Assembly (NCBI RefSeq): GCF_000006445.2 | Contig: NC_006048.2 | Span: forward strand, 1,674,001-1,738,000 | Length of the DNA stretch: 64,000 nucleotides | From: Debaryomyces hansenii CBS767 | Taxonomy: Eukaryota > Ascomycota > Pichiomycetes > Serinales > Debaryomycetaceae | Reading direction: 5' to 3' | Shown: in pieces, positions 9,329-20,176 of the stretch | How positions within the stretch are numbered: position 1 is the stretch's first letter | Layout: every line of letters begins with the position of its first letter | The notes under the pieces: generated by a model | What the model was told of the DNA's origin: nothing | What the model saw: the letters and a program-made list of their open reading frames with translations, nothing else | The model's database searches: none | Program-made: the position numbers and the translations under genes

Positions 9329-11968
9329 ATGATTAGATGGCAAGCTAAAAGACTACTTACAAGGTCTGTTAGGAGCGGCCATTATATGTCAGGTTATCAA
9401 AGGCCATTTATCAGAAATTATGCATCTGATGTGGAAGACTTAAAAAAGGAGGCAGATAGGTTAGAAACTGACAAATCTGCATCAACAACAGGAGTGTTAG
9501 ATTATGAAAAACAACTGGAAGTGGTGTTGTATTTTGATCATATATATCCAATGCCAATATCTGGTCTTTCGCTTAAGCGCAAGTTCCTATCGCCAATTCA
9601 AAACCGAGTTACCACAGATGATTTAAAGCAGAAGGTATTAGACTTGTCAAGCACAGATAGTAATCCATTACCAGAAAATACAAAAATATCTGAATTTGTT
9701 CCTTTAAAGAGAGATGCAGGGGCGTTTGTCAAGTTTGAGGTTCCACCAGAAACTACATGCAAGGAGCTAATTAATCAAATTGTGTCTAATTTAGAAGAGA
9801 ATGAAGTTCAACATAATAAGAATATATTTAATTATGTGAAAAACTTATTCTGGAATAAATTTCCTAAGTGTTATCAAGTTAAGGGTACCCCTTGGATTGA
9901 GGATTTAAGACGATACCCGTCACCAAAACTTAAAGTAATATTTGAAGGTGATCCTTTAACAGAAGAAGAGTTGTACCTTTTATTTAGAAGGTATGGATTG
10001 ATTGTTGATATAATCCCCGTATCCAGCTCCAACCCTACAGCTACGATTATTTTTAAGTATCTCAGATCAGCAGTTTGTGCTAAAAACTGTATTACAGGTA
10101 TTAGCTTAAATTCGAGTATGACAACTTTACATTTGCAATATATTCCAATTGAACGTGTAAACTATCTTATGGATTTTATTGTGAACCATCAAAAGATTAC
10201 AATCCCAGCTATTGTTGCCCTTCTTGCTACACTTGCTGTGCTTATTTTCGACCCGATTAGACAATTATTTATCGAGCAGCATATCACACACAAGTATTCT
10301 TTGGAAACTTACAAAGATAACAGATACGTTAAAGTTGTATATTATCCTTATCGTAGCCTCGTTCAATGGCTAAACAATAGTTATGATTATATTGATGAAA
10401 AACTCAATCAGGTGTATGAAGGAAAAGGGGACTTAGAAGTTACTTCTGAAGATTCTGAAAATATCAATATATTGTGGAATGAAAGATTTGAAAAGATTAA
10501 GCAATTGAAATTATGGATATATGAAAATATTAATACATTCATCGTTGTAAAAGGTCCAAAGGGTTCAGGGAAGGAAGAATTTGTGTTAGATCACACGTTG
10601 AATAATGACGAAAAATTAAAACGTAAAGTTCTTTACATTGACTGTGATGCTTTAGTAAAGGCAAGATCGGACAATGGTCTAATCAAAACGACTGCTCGCC
10701 AGTTAGGATATTTTCCTGTTTTTACCTGGACTAACTCCATTTCTCAATTTGTAGATTTGGGTGTCCAGGGTTTGACGGGACAGAAGTCGGGCTTGAGTGA
10801 ATCAAAGGAAACTCAATTAAAGAATATGTTCCTGTTGACCACGCAAGCTTTGAGGAATATTGCTCTCTCAGATTACGAAGACTATAGGAATGATACTATT
10901 AAGCAACAAAAGAGGCGCACCAGAAAGACTGAAAATAATACTGATGAGAAACCAAGTATTTCTGTTGAAGAAGAAATTATCAAAGAAGAAGACTACTTAC
11001 AGCAACATCCTGAGGCGAAACCTATTATTGTAGTCAATAATTTTCAAAGAAAATCTGATGGCAACAATGACATGATATATAAGCTTATCGCTGAGTGGAC
11101 GTCACTGTTAGTACAAAGTAACATGTCGCATGTTATATTCATTACTCATGATGTTGGATCGGTTCAGCATTTAACGGATTCGTTGCCTAACCAGGTCTTT
11201 AAGACGATTTCCTTATCGGATGCATCCCAAAGAAGTGCTAAGCAATATGTTTGGAATCAATTGAATGATCCTAGTTTAATGAATCCTGACTCTCTTGACA
11301 AATATATTGAGCCATTAGGAGGTAGAATGCTTGATTTGCAAGCATTTATCAGGCGTATTAAGTCAGGTGAATCAGCAAATGATGCATTATCTGAAATGGT
11401 GAATCAAGCTTCCGAACAGATAACCACCTTCTTTTTGAATAACACAGTAGCAAACGAATCTGATAGCAATTGGAACACTGCACAAGTGTGGGCAATTATG
11501 AAATTCTTATCTGAGAATGACTCATTTGAGTATAATGAATTGAGTAAGATCTCGTTATTTAAATCATCAAACGAGACATTAGCAACCTTGGCTGCGTTAG
11601 AAAAACATGATTTAATTTCATTCACTCGTGAGAAGGGTGTTTTATCACGTATCTCTACTGGTAGACCATTATATAAAGCGGCATTTAAGGAGCTCATCAA
11701 TGACCGGAAAGTTTATAAACTCTATGAGACAGATTATTATAATAACTTGATAACAATTGAGAGTACTAAAATATTTAAACTTGAAGATGAAATTAATAAG
11801 ATTTCCAGGTTATCCGACATTAAGTATTTGAAGAATAGACTTGAATATGTGCTGTCGAAGATTAATACAGCTACAGAAACAATTATGAAATACGAAGAGA
11901 AAATAAAGGAGATAGGCAAATTAAACGAGAAAAGCTCATCTTCATTCCTAGGTATTAAATTCAACTAA
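9329..11968 (+). CDS. YME2: YME2 (RNA12), mitochondrial inner-membrane protein
   Basis: Yme2/Rna12 is an inner-membrane AAA-like protein that affects mitochondrial nucleoid structure and the escape of mtDNA to the nucleus. It has 879 residues (850 in S. cerevisiae). Seen: a basic presequence (MIRWQAKRLLTRSVRSG); an RRM-like region around residues 185-275; one hydrophobic membrane segment at about 291-312 (IVALLATLAVLIFDPI); a P-loop GPKGSGKE near residue 408; and the RNA12 domain after it, ending in a coiled, charged C-terminus. It runs tail to tail with ULP1, with 87 bp between the stops. Confidence 0.93.
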   Translation: MIRWQAKRLLTRSVRSGHYMSGYQRPFIRNYASDVEDLKKEADRLETDKSASTTGVLDYEKQLEVVLYFDHIYPMPISGLSLKRKFLSPIQNRVTTDDLKQKVLDLSSTDSNPLPENTKISEFVPLKRDAGAFVKFEVPPETTCKELINQIVSNLEENEVQHNKNIFNYVKNLFWNKFPKCYQVKGTPWIEDLRRYPSPKLKVIFEGDPLTEEELYLLFRRYGLIVDIIPVSSSNPTATIIFKYLRSAVCAKNCITGISLNSSMTTLHLQYIPIERVNYLMDFIVNHQKITIPAIVALLATLAVLIFDPIRQLFIEQHITHKYSLETYKDNRYVKVVYYPYRSLVQWLNNSYDYIDEKLNQVYEGKGDLEVTSEDSENINILWNERFEKIKQLKLWIYENINTFIVVKGPKGSGKEEFVLDHTLNNDEKLKRKVLYIDCDALVKARSDNGLIKTTARQLGYFPVFTWTNSISQFVDLGVQGLTGQKSGLSESKETQLKNMFLLTTQALRNIALSDYEDYRNDTIKQQKRRTRKTENNTDEKPSISVEEEIIKEEDYLQQHPEAKPIIVVNNFQRKSDGNNDMIYKLIAEWTSLLVQSNMSHVIFITHDVGSVQHLTDSLPNQVFKTISLSDASQRSAKQYVWNQLNDPSLMNPDSLDKYIEPLGGRMLDLQAFIRRIKSGESANDALSEMVNQASEQITTFFLNNTVANESDSNWNTAQVWAIMKFLSENDSFEYNELSKISLFKSSNETLATLAALEKHDLISFTREKGVLSRISTGRPLYKAAFKELINDRKVYKLYETDYYNNLITIESTKIFKLEDEINKISRLSDIKYLKNRLEYVLSKINTATETIMKYEEKIKEIGKLNEKSSSSFLGIKFN

Positions 11969-12055
11969 TCATGAATTGTCGTTATATTTTTGTATATAAA
12001 TCAAGTCTTTGGAGATTCCGAGGCTTGTCATAAGTATAATTGTATAGTTTACCAA

Positions 12056-13567
12056 TTAATCTAGCAAGTCTTTAGTAATGATTTCGTATGCCATTCTTCT
12101 TCTGATAAGCTTCATGTCCTTTTGCCCGTAGGATAACTCTTTCCACTGGGCTACATATTTTGCACATATACATGCAAACACGCCACAATCAAATCCATTC
12201 AGTTGTTGGGGGCTTGGCATATTCTTCATTAATGAATATTTCTCAAAATCTATAGATGAATTTTGCTTTTTGCCTTCTTGAACCATGTAACTTTTGAGTA
12301 TTTGTAATGCTTGCAAATTACCATTAGAAGACAAAGAATCAAAATATTGGAACTTTTTTTCTTTGTTGTTTACAACAGCTAACGCCCAATGTGTGCCCAT
12401 GATATTTATTGGAACTAAAATCAAGTCTTTTTCTGTGACATTCACCTTCTTACGTTTGGACCAACGCGCGACACCTTGGTAACCTTTCAGCTTTAGAGTT
12501 GTAAAAAAATGTGTAGTCCAACCAAAGACAGATTGATTTTTGGCTGTTATTAAGTTGAAGTAGAAGTCTATTACGTTATCATTTAGCCATTGTCCATCAC
12601 ATAATGTTTGCAAATCTCGAGTGATAATTTCAATTTGAAATGCAGATGAAACCACAGAGCCTGGAGGCTGATTCCAACATTTATTCACTGTTAGTAGATG
12701 TTCCTTAGACAATGGAACTAATCTAGTTTTCAAGAACTCCCTTTCTTTTGAAATTAACTTTTGTCTCTCTTTTCTTTCCCTAAAGATATCAGATATGCCA
12801 TCAACAAAGAAATTATCTATGAGGGTATCCACTAAGGAATACTTATTTTTTGATATTGGCTCGTGTGGTAGGTAAAACTTGGATACATAGGAATCATAAT
12901 CATTTGTTCTAGAGGGTTCAAGAATGTCCAAATTCGAAACATCAGGCTTCGTTGTAGTCTGAGAATATCCATTAAATACTATCGGCGTATATGATCTACT
13001 AGAAGTAAATTTAGAATATTTTGCAATTGACAAACTCGTACCATATTGATGAGATTCATTTTCATTGACATCTTCGTCTTCGTCAAATTGTAGCAATGGT
13101 TCAAATACGTTGTTCGATGGTTTGTTCCTAACATCAACTATGACCACGCTTTCTTCAGTATCGCTCTTCACATTACGATCTTCGCTATGTACATCTTCAA
13201 TTATCTCATCTAATGGGTGATCTATTCTTGCTGCCGCATTTCTTTCCCTATGCTTGATGTAAACTCTATGACTAGTCTCATAAACGAGACTCAACAACTG
13301 AAACACTTTAGATAGTATAGACGACACAGTATCATATATGACTTCTTCGTAGTTCGTCGAAGACGATACATTATCTTTTGCGGTGCCGTATCGTGAATTA
13401 GTGGGTTCTGTGATACTATGGCCATTACTCGATGATTCGGTCTGCTCAGATTCCGATTCTCCATCGACTAAGTTCACGGCATTTACTTTCCTCGAAACAT
13501 CTCTCCCCAATCGATTCCTTACAAGAAGAGGATTACTCTCGCCCAAGGACGATTCTCGAATGTCCAT
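12056..13567 (-). CDS. ULP1: ULP1, SUMO-specific protease
   Basis: Ulp1 matures SUMO and removes it from conjugates at the nuclear pore. The first ATG is at 13567 (503 residues); the frame runs back to a GTG at 13603 that I do not accept as a start. The C-terminal third is a C48 peptidase domain with DGQWLNDNVIDFY, catalytic His393 (GTHWALAVV), Asp410 (YFDSLSS), the oxyanion Gln in PQQLNGFDCG and nucleophile Cys461. The N-terminal two thirds are acidic and poorly conserved, as in other yeasts, where this part anchors the enzyme at the pore. It is slightly shorter than S. cerevisiae Ulp1 (621). Confidence 0.94.
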   Translation of the reverse strand: MDIRESSLGESNPLLVRNRLGRDVSRKVNAVNLVDGESESEQTESSSNGHSITEPTNSRYGTAKDNVSSSTNYEEVIYDTVSSILSKVFQLLSLVYETSHRVYIKHRERNAAARIDHPLDEIIEDVHSEDRNVKSDTEESVVIVDVRNKPSNNVFEPLLQFDEDEDVNENESHQYGTSLSIAKYSKFTSSRSYTPIVFNGYSQTTTKPDVSNLDILEPSRTNDYDSYVSKFYLPHEPISKNKYSLVDTLIDNFFVDGISDIFRERKERQKLISKEREFLKTRLVPLSKEHLLTVNKCWNQPPGSVVSSAFQIEIITRDLQTLCDGQWLNDNVIDFYFNLITAKNQSVFGWTTHFFTTLKLKGYQGVARWSKRKKVNVTEKDLILVPINIMGTHWALAVVNNKEKKFQYFDSLSSNGNLQALQILKSYMVQEGKKQNSSIDFEKYSLMKNMPSPQQLNGFDCGVFACICAKYVAQWKELSYGQKDMKLIRRRMAYEIITKDLLD

Positions 13568-14768
13568 ATTATTGACAAGTACTTTGTTACTATGCAAATA
13601 CACACAGTTCTTTCTATATGCAATTAGTATATAATATATATTCGTGCATATACCATGTTTTTACTGGTAGAAATTTTACGGTGATGTTCTGTATTCGGAT
13701 CGATTTACCAGCAAAGGTGTCAAAAATACTCTTGAAACATTCCTGCCAATATAGCGATAACTACATTGAAAGTATCACTAGCTCATATTCCCATATTACT
13801 ATTTGGATCCATCATAATTATAGAGTCTGTGATCCCATCCGAGTCACAAGCACTATAAATTTATATGGGACAACTGTCAACATTTTTCAAACACGTACAT
13901 CAGTGCGTCACAAATAATAGGATCCCCCAAATTCCATCTGAATTAGAGCCAGTTTCAGTGCCCTCACGGTAATCTAAGCTATGACAATGCATTTACTACA
14001 CATGGGCCATGCGCGGCTACGCACTAATTTTTCATTTTTCTACTCACGTTATGTTGCAATATTGTCCAATACTACCGGTTCGACTCTGATCAACACTTTT
14101 TTCATTCTTCTTCGCTCAATCCTATGGCACCTTTCTCTGTTATTATGAACGGATTATCCACCGGTATTGTCTGTACCATAACGTAAACCATACATATTTA
14201 TCTAGGTAATATTTTAGACCTACATAGACACATATCGTTCTAGCAATATTGTGTTATCTGTCAGTGCGAGTAATATCTCAGGTCCTGAACCCCCACTATA
14301 TTTCTATATCGCCGTTTTATAGCACCTCAATTTTCTCTGTACTCTATTTGACTGTCTTCTTCCAACTTTAAGACTTACATATGTTAGCCTGACGCCTCAT
14401 GGTCTACAGTACATACGTGAAATCAGATCGGACGTCAATCGGCTTGAAAAATATTGTTATACAACTCAGCATTTTGCTCTCCTACAGTATTCACATCCAA
14501 TTATTAGTACGTCTACATGCTTCTTCAACCGGTCCAATTAGGTAGTTGTAGGATTCGTATTTACCTCTCTTCTATAAACCAGGGCTTTAACGAACAAACA
14601 AACAATATGTTCTGTATATAGAATAACGCTTATCGACATCGGTATTCATTACCACGTGGTTAATTAAAACGCTTCATAGTGAATGGATCAACATATATAT
14701 AGATAATTGAATCGCTTAAGAATAGACAAACACAAGAGTATATATCAGGAAAATTATCGACAGGTATC
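13568..14768. other. Long intergenic promoter region upstream of the VTC gene
   Basis: 1,201 bp between divergent ULP1 and the VTC gene. A 99-codon frame at 13618-13917 has no recognisable similarity and looks like chance. The supportable signal is the ACCACGTGGT palindrome at 14651-14660; a weaker CACGTT core occurs near 14045. TATA-like runs lie at 14693-14705. No tRNA or snoRNA was recognised. Confidence 0.6.
14651..14660. promoter_or_regulatory. ACCACGTGGT palindrome, candidate Pho4 site
   Basis: A perfect 10-bp palindrome with a CACGTG core, 109 bp upstream of the VTC ATG. In S. cerevisiae, VTC genes are induced by Pho4 through CACGTG sites with G or T flanks under phosphate limitation. 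The site, its flanks and the target gene all fit; regulation here is inferred. Confidence 0.6.
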
Positions 14769-17117
14769 ATGTTGTTTGGGAACAAATTGGATAGTGAGGT
14801 CTACCCACCATGGAAGCAGTATTATATGAACTATACGCATCTCAAGAAACTTTTAAAGGAAGGAGTAATCTTACAAAACAACTGGAGCGATACTGATGAA
14901 CAAAACTTCGTTAGTGCGTTGGATTCTGATTTGGAGAAGGTCTACACATTCCAGGCTAACAAGTATGAAGAATTGAGTGAAATTTTGGATAAATTGCAAG
15001 CAGAAACCGAAAACCCAACCAATGAGTTTGAGGTGGACAAGTTCAGCAATAAATTAGAAGAAGCTTTGTCAGGTGCGCAGGAATTGGACCATTTCCAGAG
15101 ATTGAATTATACTGGATTCATTAAAGTGGTCAAGAAGCATGATAGAATACATCCGGAGTTTTCGGTCAAGCCTTTATTGAATGTTCGTTTAAAGAACTTG
15201 CCATTCCACAGTGAAGACTATTCTCCATTATTGTACAAAGTTTCGGCATTATTCCAGTTTTTAAGAGATAATTACGATGTCAACGAGTCATTGACTAAAT
15301 TATCGTCCTTTAATGATGATAATAAAGAAGAATTCCAATCGTTCAAGTTTTGGGTACATCCAGATAACTTAATGGAAGTAAAAACCACAATTTTGCGTCA
15401 CTTACCAGTTTTGGTTTATGGTAATAAGGTGGCTAGTGTTGACGATTTATTGTTGGAAGATGATGATGATGAGGATGGAAATAACGATCCTATAATCAAC
15501 TGTTTATACTTCGATAATCCAAATTTTGACTTGTATAACAACAAGTTAGTGAAGAACAACGACTCGAGTTCTTTAAGGTTCAAATGGATAGGTAAGTTGT
15601 CTGACAAGCCAAGAATAAGCATTGAAAAGAAGGTTTTTGATCCTTCTTCGCAAGATTATAATGTTGGTGAAAAATTAACCATGAAGGAAAAGTATCTTGA
15701 CTCGTTAATCTCTGGTAATTTTTCTGCTGATAAGTTGGTGAATAAGATGATCAAGAAAGGAGAAAAATCTGACGACATTACCAAATTTGCTGATAACGTT
15801 TCTAATTTATCATCGTTTATCAAGGAAAATAACTTACAACCATGTCTCAGAACTGTTTACAAGAGAACTGCATTCCAAATCCCAGGTGAAGATAAAATTC
15901 GTATTGTCATTGATTCCGATTTAATGTTTATTAGAGAGGATTCGTTCGACCAACAAAGACCAATCAGAGATCCTTCCAAATGGCATAGAACTGATATTGA
16001 CTCGAACGTCAGTAACCCATATTCATTATTGCGTAAGGGTGAATTTTCTAAATTTCCATATTCAGTTATGGAAATTAAAGTTAAGAATTCTAAGAACCGT
16101 AAGAGATTAGTTTGGATTGACGATTTAGTTAGTTCTCATTTGGTTAAAGAAATTCCAAACTTTTCAAAATTTATTCAAGGTACTGCATCATTGTTCATAG
16201 AAGACGACAAACTTGCCAATATTCCATTGTGGTACAACGAGTTGGAGAACGATATCAAGGTTGATCCTGAACAAGCGTACATTGATGCTAGAAGGAAATC
16301 TCTAAAACAACAAAACGATGAAGAAAACATGTCTAAATTCAAGACAATGTTATCTAATTCTAGTGGCCCATATTCCCCAAGGTCAAAGTCTTTTTCGGGA
16401 TCAATCATCAACACTAATATTGAGCCATTGTCGCCATCTAAACAATCTAAATCAAAGTTAGAACCTCCGGCGGAAGAGCAACCAAACGATGAAGATCTTG
16501 GACACTCGTCTGATGACTTTGAAGAAGAGCCATCCAAATTAATCGCAAATTTCAAATTGCCCAATTCCCTTAACATTGCTAAGTTAATCGATGTTGACTC
16601 TGAAGACGAAGAAATTGAAATGCCGGCTGGTGTCATTAAACCCGAATCATATATTAAAAATGCTGGTCCATTAAAGATTGAACCAAAAGTTTGGTTAGCT
16701 AATGAACGTACGTTCAATAGATGGTTACATATGACTACATTGTTGTCCTCCTTAACTTTTATTATCTATTCGTCTGCAAACAAATCTAATTCGTTCCAAT
16801 TATCTGAATTTTTAGCATACATCTATTTCGCATTAACATTGTTTTCAGGTGCTTGGGGTTACTACATTTTCATGCGTAGACGTGATATTATTGTTGAAAG
16901 GTCTGGCAAGCACTTGGATAACGTAATTGGTCCATTGATTGTTGGTGTAGGGTTGACTGCTGGTTTAATAGTTAATTTTGTTCTTGGTTTCAAAAGAGTT
17001 GCATCTCAGGGGGAATTTAACGATTTCCAGCTCGCTGGTGTGAATGAAACATTTTATCAAAATAACCCTATCCAAAAGGCTATCCATGAACTTGTTTTTA
17101 AGTTGGTTGGTGCCTAG
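14769..17117 (+). CDS. VTC3: Vacuolar transporter chaperone subunit, VTC2/VTC3 type
   Basis: VTC complexes make inorganic polyphosphate from ATP and move it into the vacuole. The 782 residues hold an N-terminal SPX domain (start MLFGNKLDSEVYPPWKQYY, about 1-150) that senses inositol pyrophosphates; a central triphosphate-tunnel domain (about 190-520, with FKFWVHPDNLMEVKT and FPYSVMEIKVK); an acidic Ser-rich linker; and three membrane segments in the last 130 residues. The opening MLFG and the length fit the regulatory Vtc2/Vtc3 subunits, not the shorter catalytic Vtc4. I cannot tell VTC2 from VTC3; CTG-clade yeasts tend to have one such gene. A Pho4-type site lies upstream. Confidence 0.9.
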   Translation: MLFGNKLDSEVYPPWKQYYMNYTHLKKLLKEGVILQNNWSDTDEQNFVSALDSDLEKVYTFQANKYEELSEILDKLQAETENPTNEFEVDKFSNKLEEALSGAQELDHFQRLNYTGFIKVVKKHDRIHPEFSVKPLLNVRLKNLPFHSEDYSPLLYKVSALFQFLRDNYDVNESLTKLSSFNDDNKEEFQSFKFWVHPDNLMEVKTTILRHLPVLVYGNKVASVDDLLLEDDDDEDGNNDPIINCLYFDNPNFDLYNNKLVKNNDSSSLRFKWIGKLSDKPRISIEKKVFDPSSQDYNVGEKLTMKEKYLDSLISGNFSADKLVNKMIKKGEKSDDITKFADNVSNLSSFIKENNLQPCLRTVYKRTAFQIPGEDKIRIVIDSDLMFIREDSFDQQRPIRDPSKWHRTDIDSNVSNPYSLLRKGEFSKFPYSVMEIKVKNSKNRKRLVWIDDLVSSHLVKEIPNFSKFIQGTASLFIEDDKLANIPLWYNELENDIKVDPEQAYIDARRKSLKQQNDEENMSKFKTMLSNSSGPYSPRSKSFSGSIINTNIEPLSPSKQSKSKLEPPAEEQPNDEDLGHSSDDFEEEPSKLIANFKLPNSLNIAKLIDVDSEDEEIEMPAGVIKPESYIKNAGPLKIEPKVWLANERTFNRWLHMTTLLSSLTFIIYSSANKSNSFQLSEFLAYIYFALTLFSGAWGYYIFMRRRDIIVERSGKHLDNVIGPLIVGVGLTAGLIVNFVLGFKRVASQGEFNDFQLAGVNETFYQNNPIQKAIHELVFKLVGA

Positions 17118-17297
17118 TTTACTTCTATATACAAAATAGTAGCCTAATAAAACGATATTAACTTCATAGTGGATGTAGATATACGTTTATTTATATGCAG
17201 TATATATTTGCGCTCTGTTCAAAAATCACCACGCTGTTTATTAATCTAGTAGTAGGAATAATAGCAGGTACTTCGAAGGATAACAACAAGATATAAA

Positions 17298-17870
17298 ATG
17301 TCATTAAATATATCTTTATACACTATTTCGGCATGTTTAATACTAGATAATGAGGGATCACGTTTATATGCCAAATATTACAATGCAAATGAAGCTAATC
17401 AATATCAAACACAAGCACAACAATTACAATTTGAAAAGTCACTCTTTGAAAAAATAAATAAGGCCCATCAAGATATCATATTGTATGACAACCATTTAAT
17501 TACTTATAAACAAACCAATGATATAATTTTGGTTTTGGTGGGTACGTTATCTGAAAATGAATCTTTACTTTATTCATTAAACACCAATTTAAACGAGGCC
17601 CTTAACATTTTGTTGGACAATACGTTAGACAAATCAACTATCTTAGAACATTACGATTTGGTCAGTTTATGTATTGATGAAGCGATTGATGACGGAATCA
17701 TTTTAGAAATCGATCCAGCTATTATTGTGAGTAGAGTAACCAACGCACCATCTTCATCCAATTTTTCAAACGACTTGCCTAATAAGATCGATTTATCCGA
17801 AAAAGGTTTATTCAATGCTCTTTCTTTTGCTTCAAAGAAACTTGGTGAAAGGTTACAACAAGGTTTGTAA
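17298..17870 (+). CDS. RET3: RET3, coatomer zeta subunit
   Basis: Zeta-COP pairs with gamma-COP in the COPI coat, which retrieves proteins from the Golgi to the ER. It has 190 residues, close to the yeast protein. The N-terminus (MSLNISLYTISACLILD, then NEGSRLYAKYY) is the longin-like fold of the clathrin-adaptor small-chain family, with the conserved LYDNHLITYKQ and DGIILEIDPAIIVSRV segments near the end. The gene lies in tandem between VTC3 and TAF3, with a 180-bp promoter. Confidence 0.94.
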   Translation: MSLNISLYTISACLILDNEGSRLYAKYYNANEANQYQTQAQQLQFEKSLFEKINKAHQDIILYDNHLITYKQTNDIILVLVGTLSENESLLYSLNTNLNEALNILLDNTLDKSTILEHYDLVSLCIDEAIDDGIILEIDPAIIVSRVTNAPSSSNFSNDLPNKIDLSEKGLFNALSFASKKLGERLQQGL

Positions 17871-18295
17871 AAGTCGTATCTAAAACCGATTAATTTAATT
17901 GTCAAAATGTTGTTTAGTAGTAATGTTCAATTATAGAACGAACTAGTCTTAGTTTGACCTGGATTGTCTTGTAATACACGTTCCGTTTATACTTAGATTT
18001 TTGCCTGATCAGAATATATATACAGCGTTCATAGACTCTTGAACATTGTAATTTAATTGGTACATTAAGCTACTTCCTTATGAAAATTCTACAAAGCAAA
18101 CAGCATGTCTAACAGCATGTCCAAGAACCTTTAGAGCATAAGGTACCTGTTTTGTCCGACCAAGTTGTACTTACTATTCATTCTTCCTTACTTTATGTAG
18201 TATCTGTAAAATGTCGGTTTGAATGTCGCGATATATTTAGATGATGAAAAAGCATATCAACTAACAAGCAATATATCGTTCCTTTAGGGTTAATA
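17871..18295. other. Intergenic RET3-TAF3
   Basis: 425 bp holding the RET3 3' end and the TAF3 promoter. A stretch GTAGTATCTGT near 18197 resembles the U2 snRNA branch-recognition sequence, but no other U2 landmark is near, so I treat it as chance. Confidence 0.5.
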
Positions 18296-19360
18296 ATGGA
18301 TGAATCGTTTCACTTTGCATTGCTAAGGATATCTATAGCTCAGATATTGAAAGCATCGGGATTTGATAAATGCAGACCGTCAATTTTGAATATTTTGACA
18401 GATATATACATACAGTATTTCAAATTATTACTATCGAGGACATTGAAATTTTCCAATCAAAGAGTTAATTGCAATGATATTGGAGTCCAAGATATAACAC
18501 AAGCAATGCTAGACATTGGGTTTATAAAACCATCGAGTTTTGAAAACTACCTAGATGCATATGATATACTGAAGCATCATAACCATAGGGACAAAGATTC
18601 GAATGTACATAAAGAATACAACACCAAGTCGATGGATTCATTTATTGATTGGTTAAAATACAGTGATTCGTTTGTCACGAGCCAAAAGCTATCAGAAGTC
18701 CCTCGAGAGTATATTAAAAACTTAATTGACAAGCGGAAGCTTGATGATTCTGCAGAGACTGATCAGGATAAGAAGAAGAGGAAATTACGTGAAAAGCAAG
18801 AGTTTTACAATCACTTCAAATCCACGTTATCAAACGACCTACCACAAGAAGAAAACGAAGAAGAGATTTCGAAGCAAGACCAATTATCGTGGTTAGACTA
18901 TCTAGCAGAGAAGGACCTAAAGCTTGGGCATGACTTGAAGTATTTAAACACAAGCTTGGAGCCACAGCTAATTTCATTACAGAATAACGAGCGGTTGCAT
19001 CCAATACCGAAGTCGAAAAGGCAGCAGATTTTTCAACATATTAACAACGTCAACAAGCACGACCATTTACTCATTAATCTCGAACAGGGCGAGGAAAATG
19101 CCATCACACCCCCTAATGATTTGTTGAAAGTGTTACCATATAATCTCAAGTACGACAAAAACTTGCTTGACGACGATTTAGACCTGTACTTCGATTACTT
19201 CCAAAAACATAGCCAGCAGGACGAAGACCGCAATAATCACGAGCAAGACCAGCAAGACCATGATCAAGATCACGATCACCAACAAGACCACGATATCGAT
19301 CACAACGGCCTTCTCGTTAATGATGACGGAATCGGAGGTGATAATAAGTTGATGCTTTAA
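18296..19360 (+). CDS. TAF3: TAF3-like TFIID subunit
   Basis: The N-terminal 85 residues are a histone fold of the bromodomain-associated (BTP) type: MDESFHFALLRISIAQILK, then CRPSILNILTDIYIQY and DIGVQDITQAMLDIGF. TAF3 uses this fold to pair with TAF10 in TFIID. The length of 354 is almost that of S. cerevisiae Taf3 (353). As in that protein, no PHD finger is present. The middle is charged and helical. The C-terminus has a run rich in His, Asp and Gln (residues about 300-340), encoded by imperfect CAAGAC/CATGAT hexamers. The related fold of TAF8 is the main alternative; the length and lack of a TAF8 C-terminal region favour TAF3. Confidence 0.8.
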   Translation: MDESFHFALLRISIAQILKASGFDKCRPSILNILTDIYIQYFKLLLSRTLKFSNQRVNCNDIGVQDITQAMLDIGFIKPSSFENYLDAYDILKHHNHRDKDSNVHKEYNTKSMDSFIDWLKYSDSFVTSQKLSEVPREYIKNLIDKRKLDDSAETDQDKKKRKLREKQEFYNHFKSTLSNDLPQEENEEEISKQDQLSWLDYLAEKDLKLGHDLKYLNTSLEPQLISLQNNERLHPIPKSKRQQIFQHINNVNKHDHLLINLEQGEENAITPPNDLLKVLPYNLKYDKNLLDDDLDLYFDYFQKHSQQDEDRNNHEQDQQDHDQDHDHQQDHDIDHNGLLVNDDGIGGDNKLML

Positions 19361-20176
19361 TTGCAACCATTCAATTTGCTCGAGTCATCTCCATCTCTCG
19401 CATATTGCTATCTTCTTCCATACGGACTTCAACCAGTAGAGTGTGCAACAATATGCACAAATTGTTCTCCAAATAGGGTATCCATTGAGTGCGCATACAT
19501 CAAACTGCTTCTTGCGATTATTGCCAGAGAGATCATGCCTACATAAAATCTACATAGTGTATAAAAAACTTATATTTTTGTGCCATAATGCACATTTATA
19601 GCAACTAATGCAACTCCGATTCAGGAACTATTATTCTCAAGATCCATTCTTTCCGGCTGCAATAGTGCTCTATTGGAACCTGAAAACGCTACAATAATCA
19701 GGTATTTTGCATTTATCACTCACACTATATTGGGTTCCACTCTAACCCCATATAGTTACCCAACATTACCCCTGCCCTGCTCAAGTCGCTTAACTGTAAT
19801 ACAATAGAGCTAGTACTAGATCATATGTTGCTTTTGGAAAATTGTAGTGAAAAAAATTTAACTCAATCGGGAATTATCAGAAGCGCGTTTTTTGCAGAAT
19901 AAGGATTCCCTAATAAAAGCTTAAATAAAGTCGAGATATCAAGATATAGTTTCTTATTGCACTTTTCCCATTTGTTCAGACGAAATAAAAGACTTCACAG
20001 CTATTACTTCGAAGAAAATTAACTAATAACCCTCTAGAAAGGACATTTGAAACGAGAATCCAAGTTTCTTACATACCGTGCCTTAAATCCCCGAAAAATC
20101 ATTAGTACTCCATAATTAGTACCCATTAACCGAAATCTCATATAGTTGGTAAATTAATAACGAAAGAACACCAAAA
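19361..20176. other. Intergenic upstream of the unknown gene at 20177
   Basis: 816 bp with TAF3 3' sequence and a long promoter. A 61-codon frame just after TAF3 lacks similarity. No tRNA, repeat or known element was recognised. Long promoters are common for regulated genes in this clade. Confidence 0.5.

Noticed and set aside
13618..13917. 99-codon frame in the VTC promoter
   Set aside because: Composition of random AT-rich DNA, no motif, and it lies in a long regulatory spacer.
14078..14096. GGTTCGACTC resembling a tRNA B-box
   Set aside because: The flanking bases do not pair as a T arm and no A-box precedes it.
18190..18205. GTAGTATCTGT resembling the U2 snRNA branch-recognition sequence
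   Set aside because: None of the flanking U2 landmarks (5' stem, GGCTTAGATCAA, Sm site) are present, and it sits within 110 bp of the TAF3 start.
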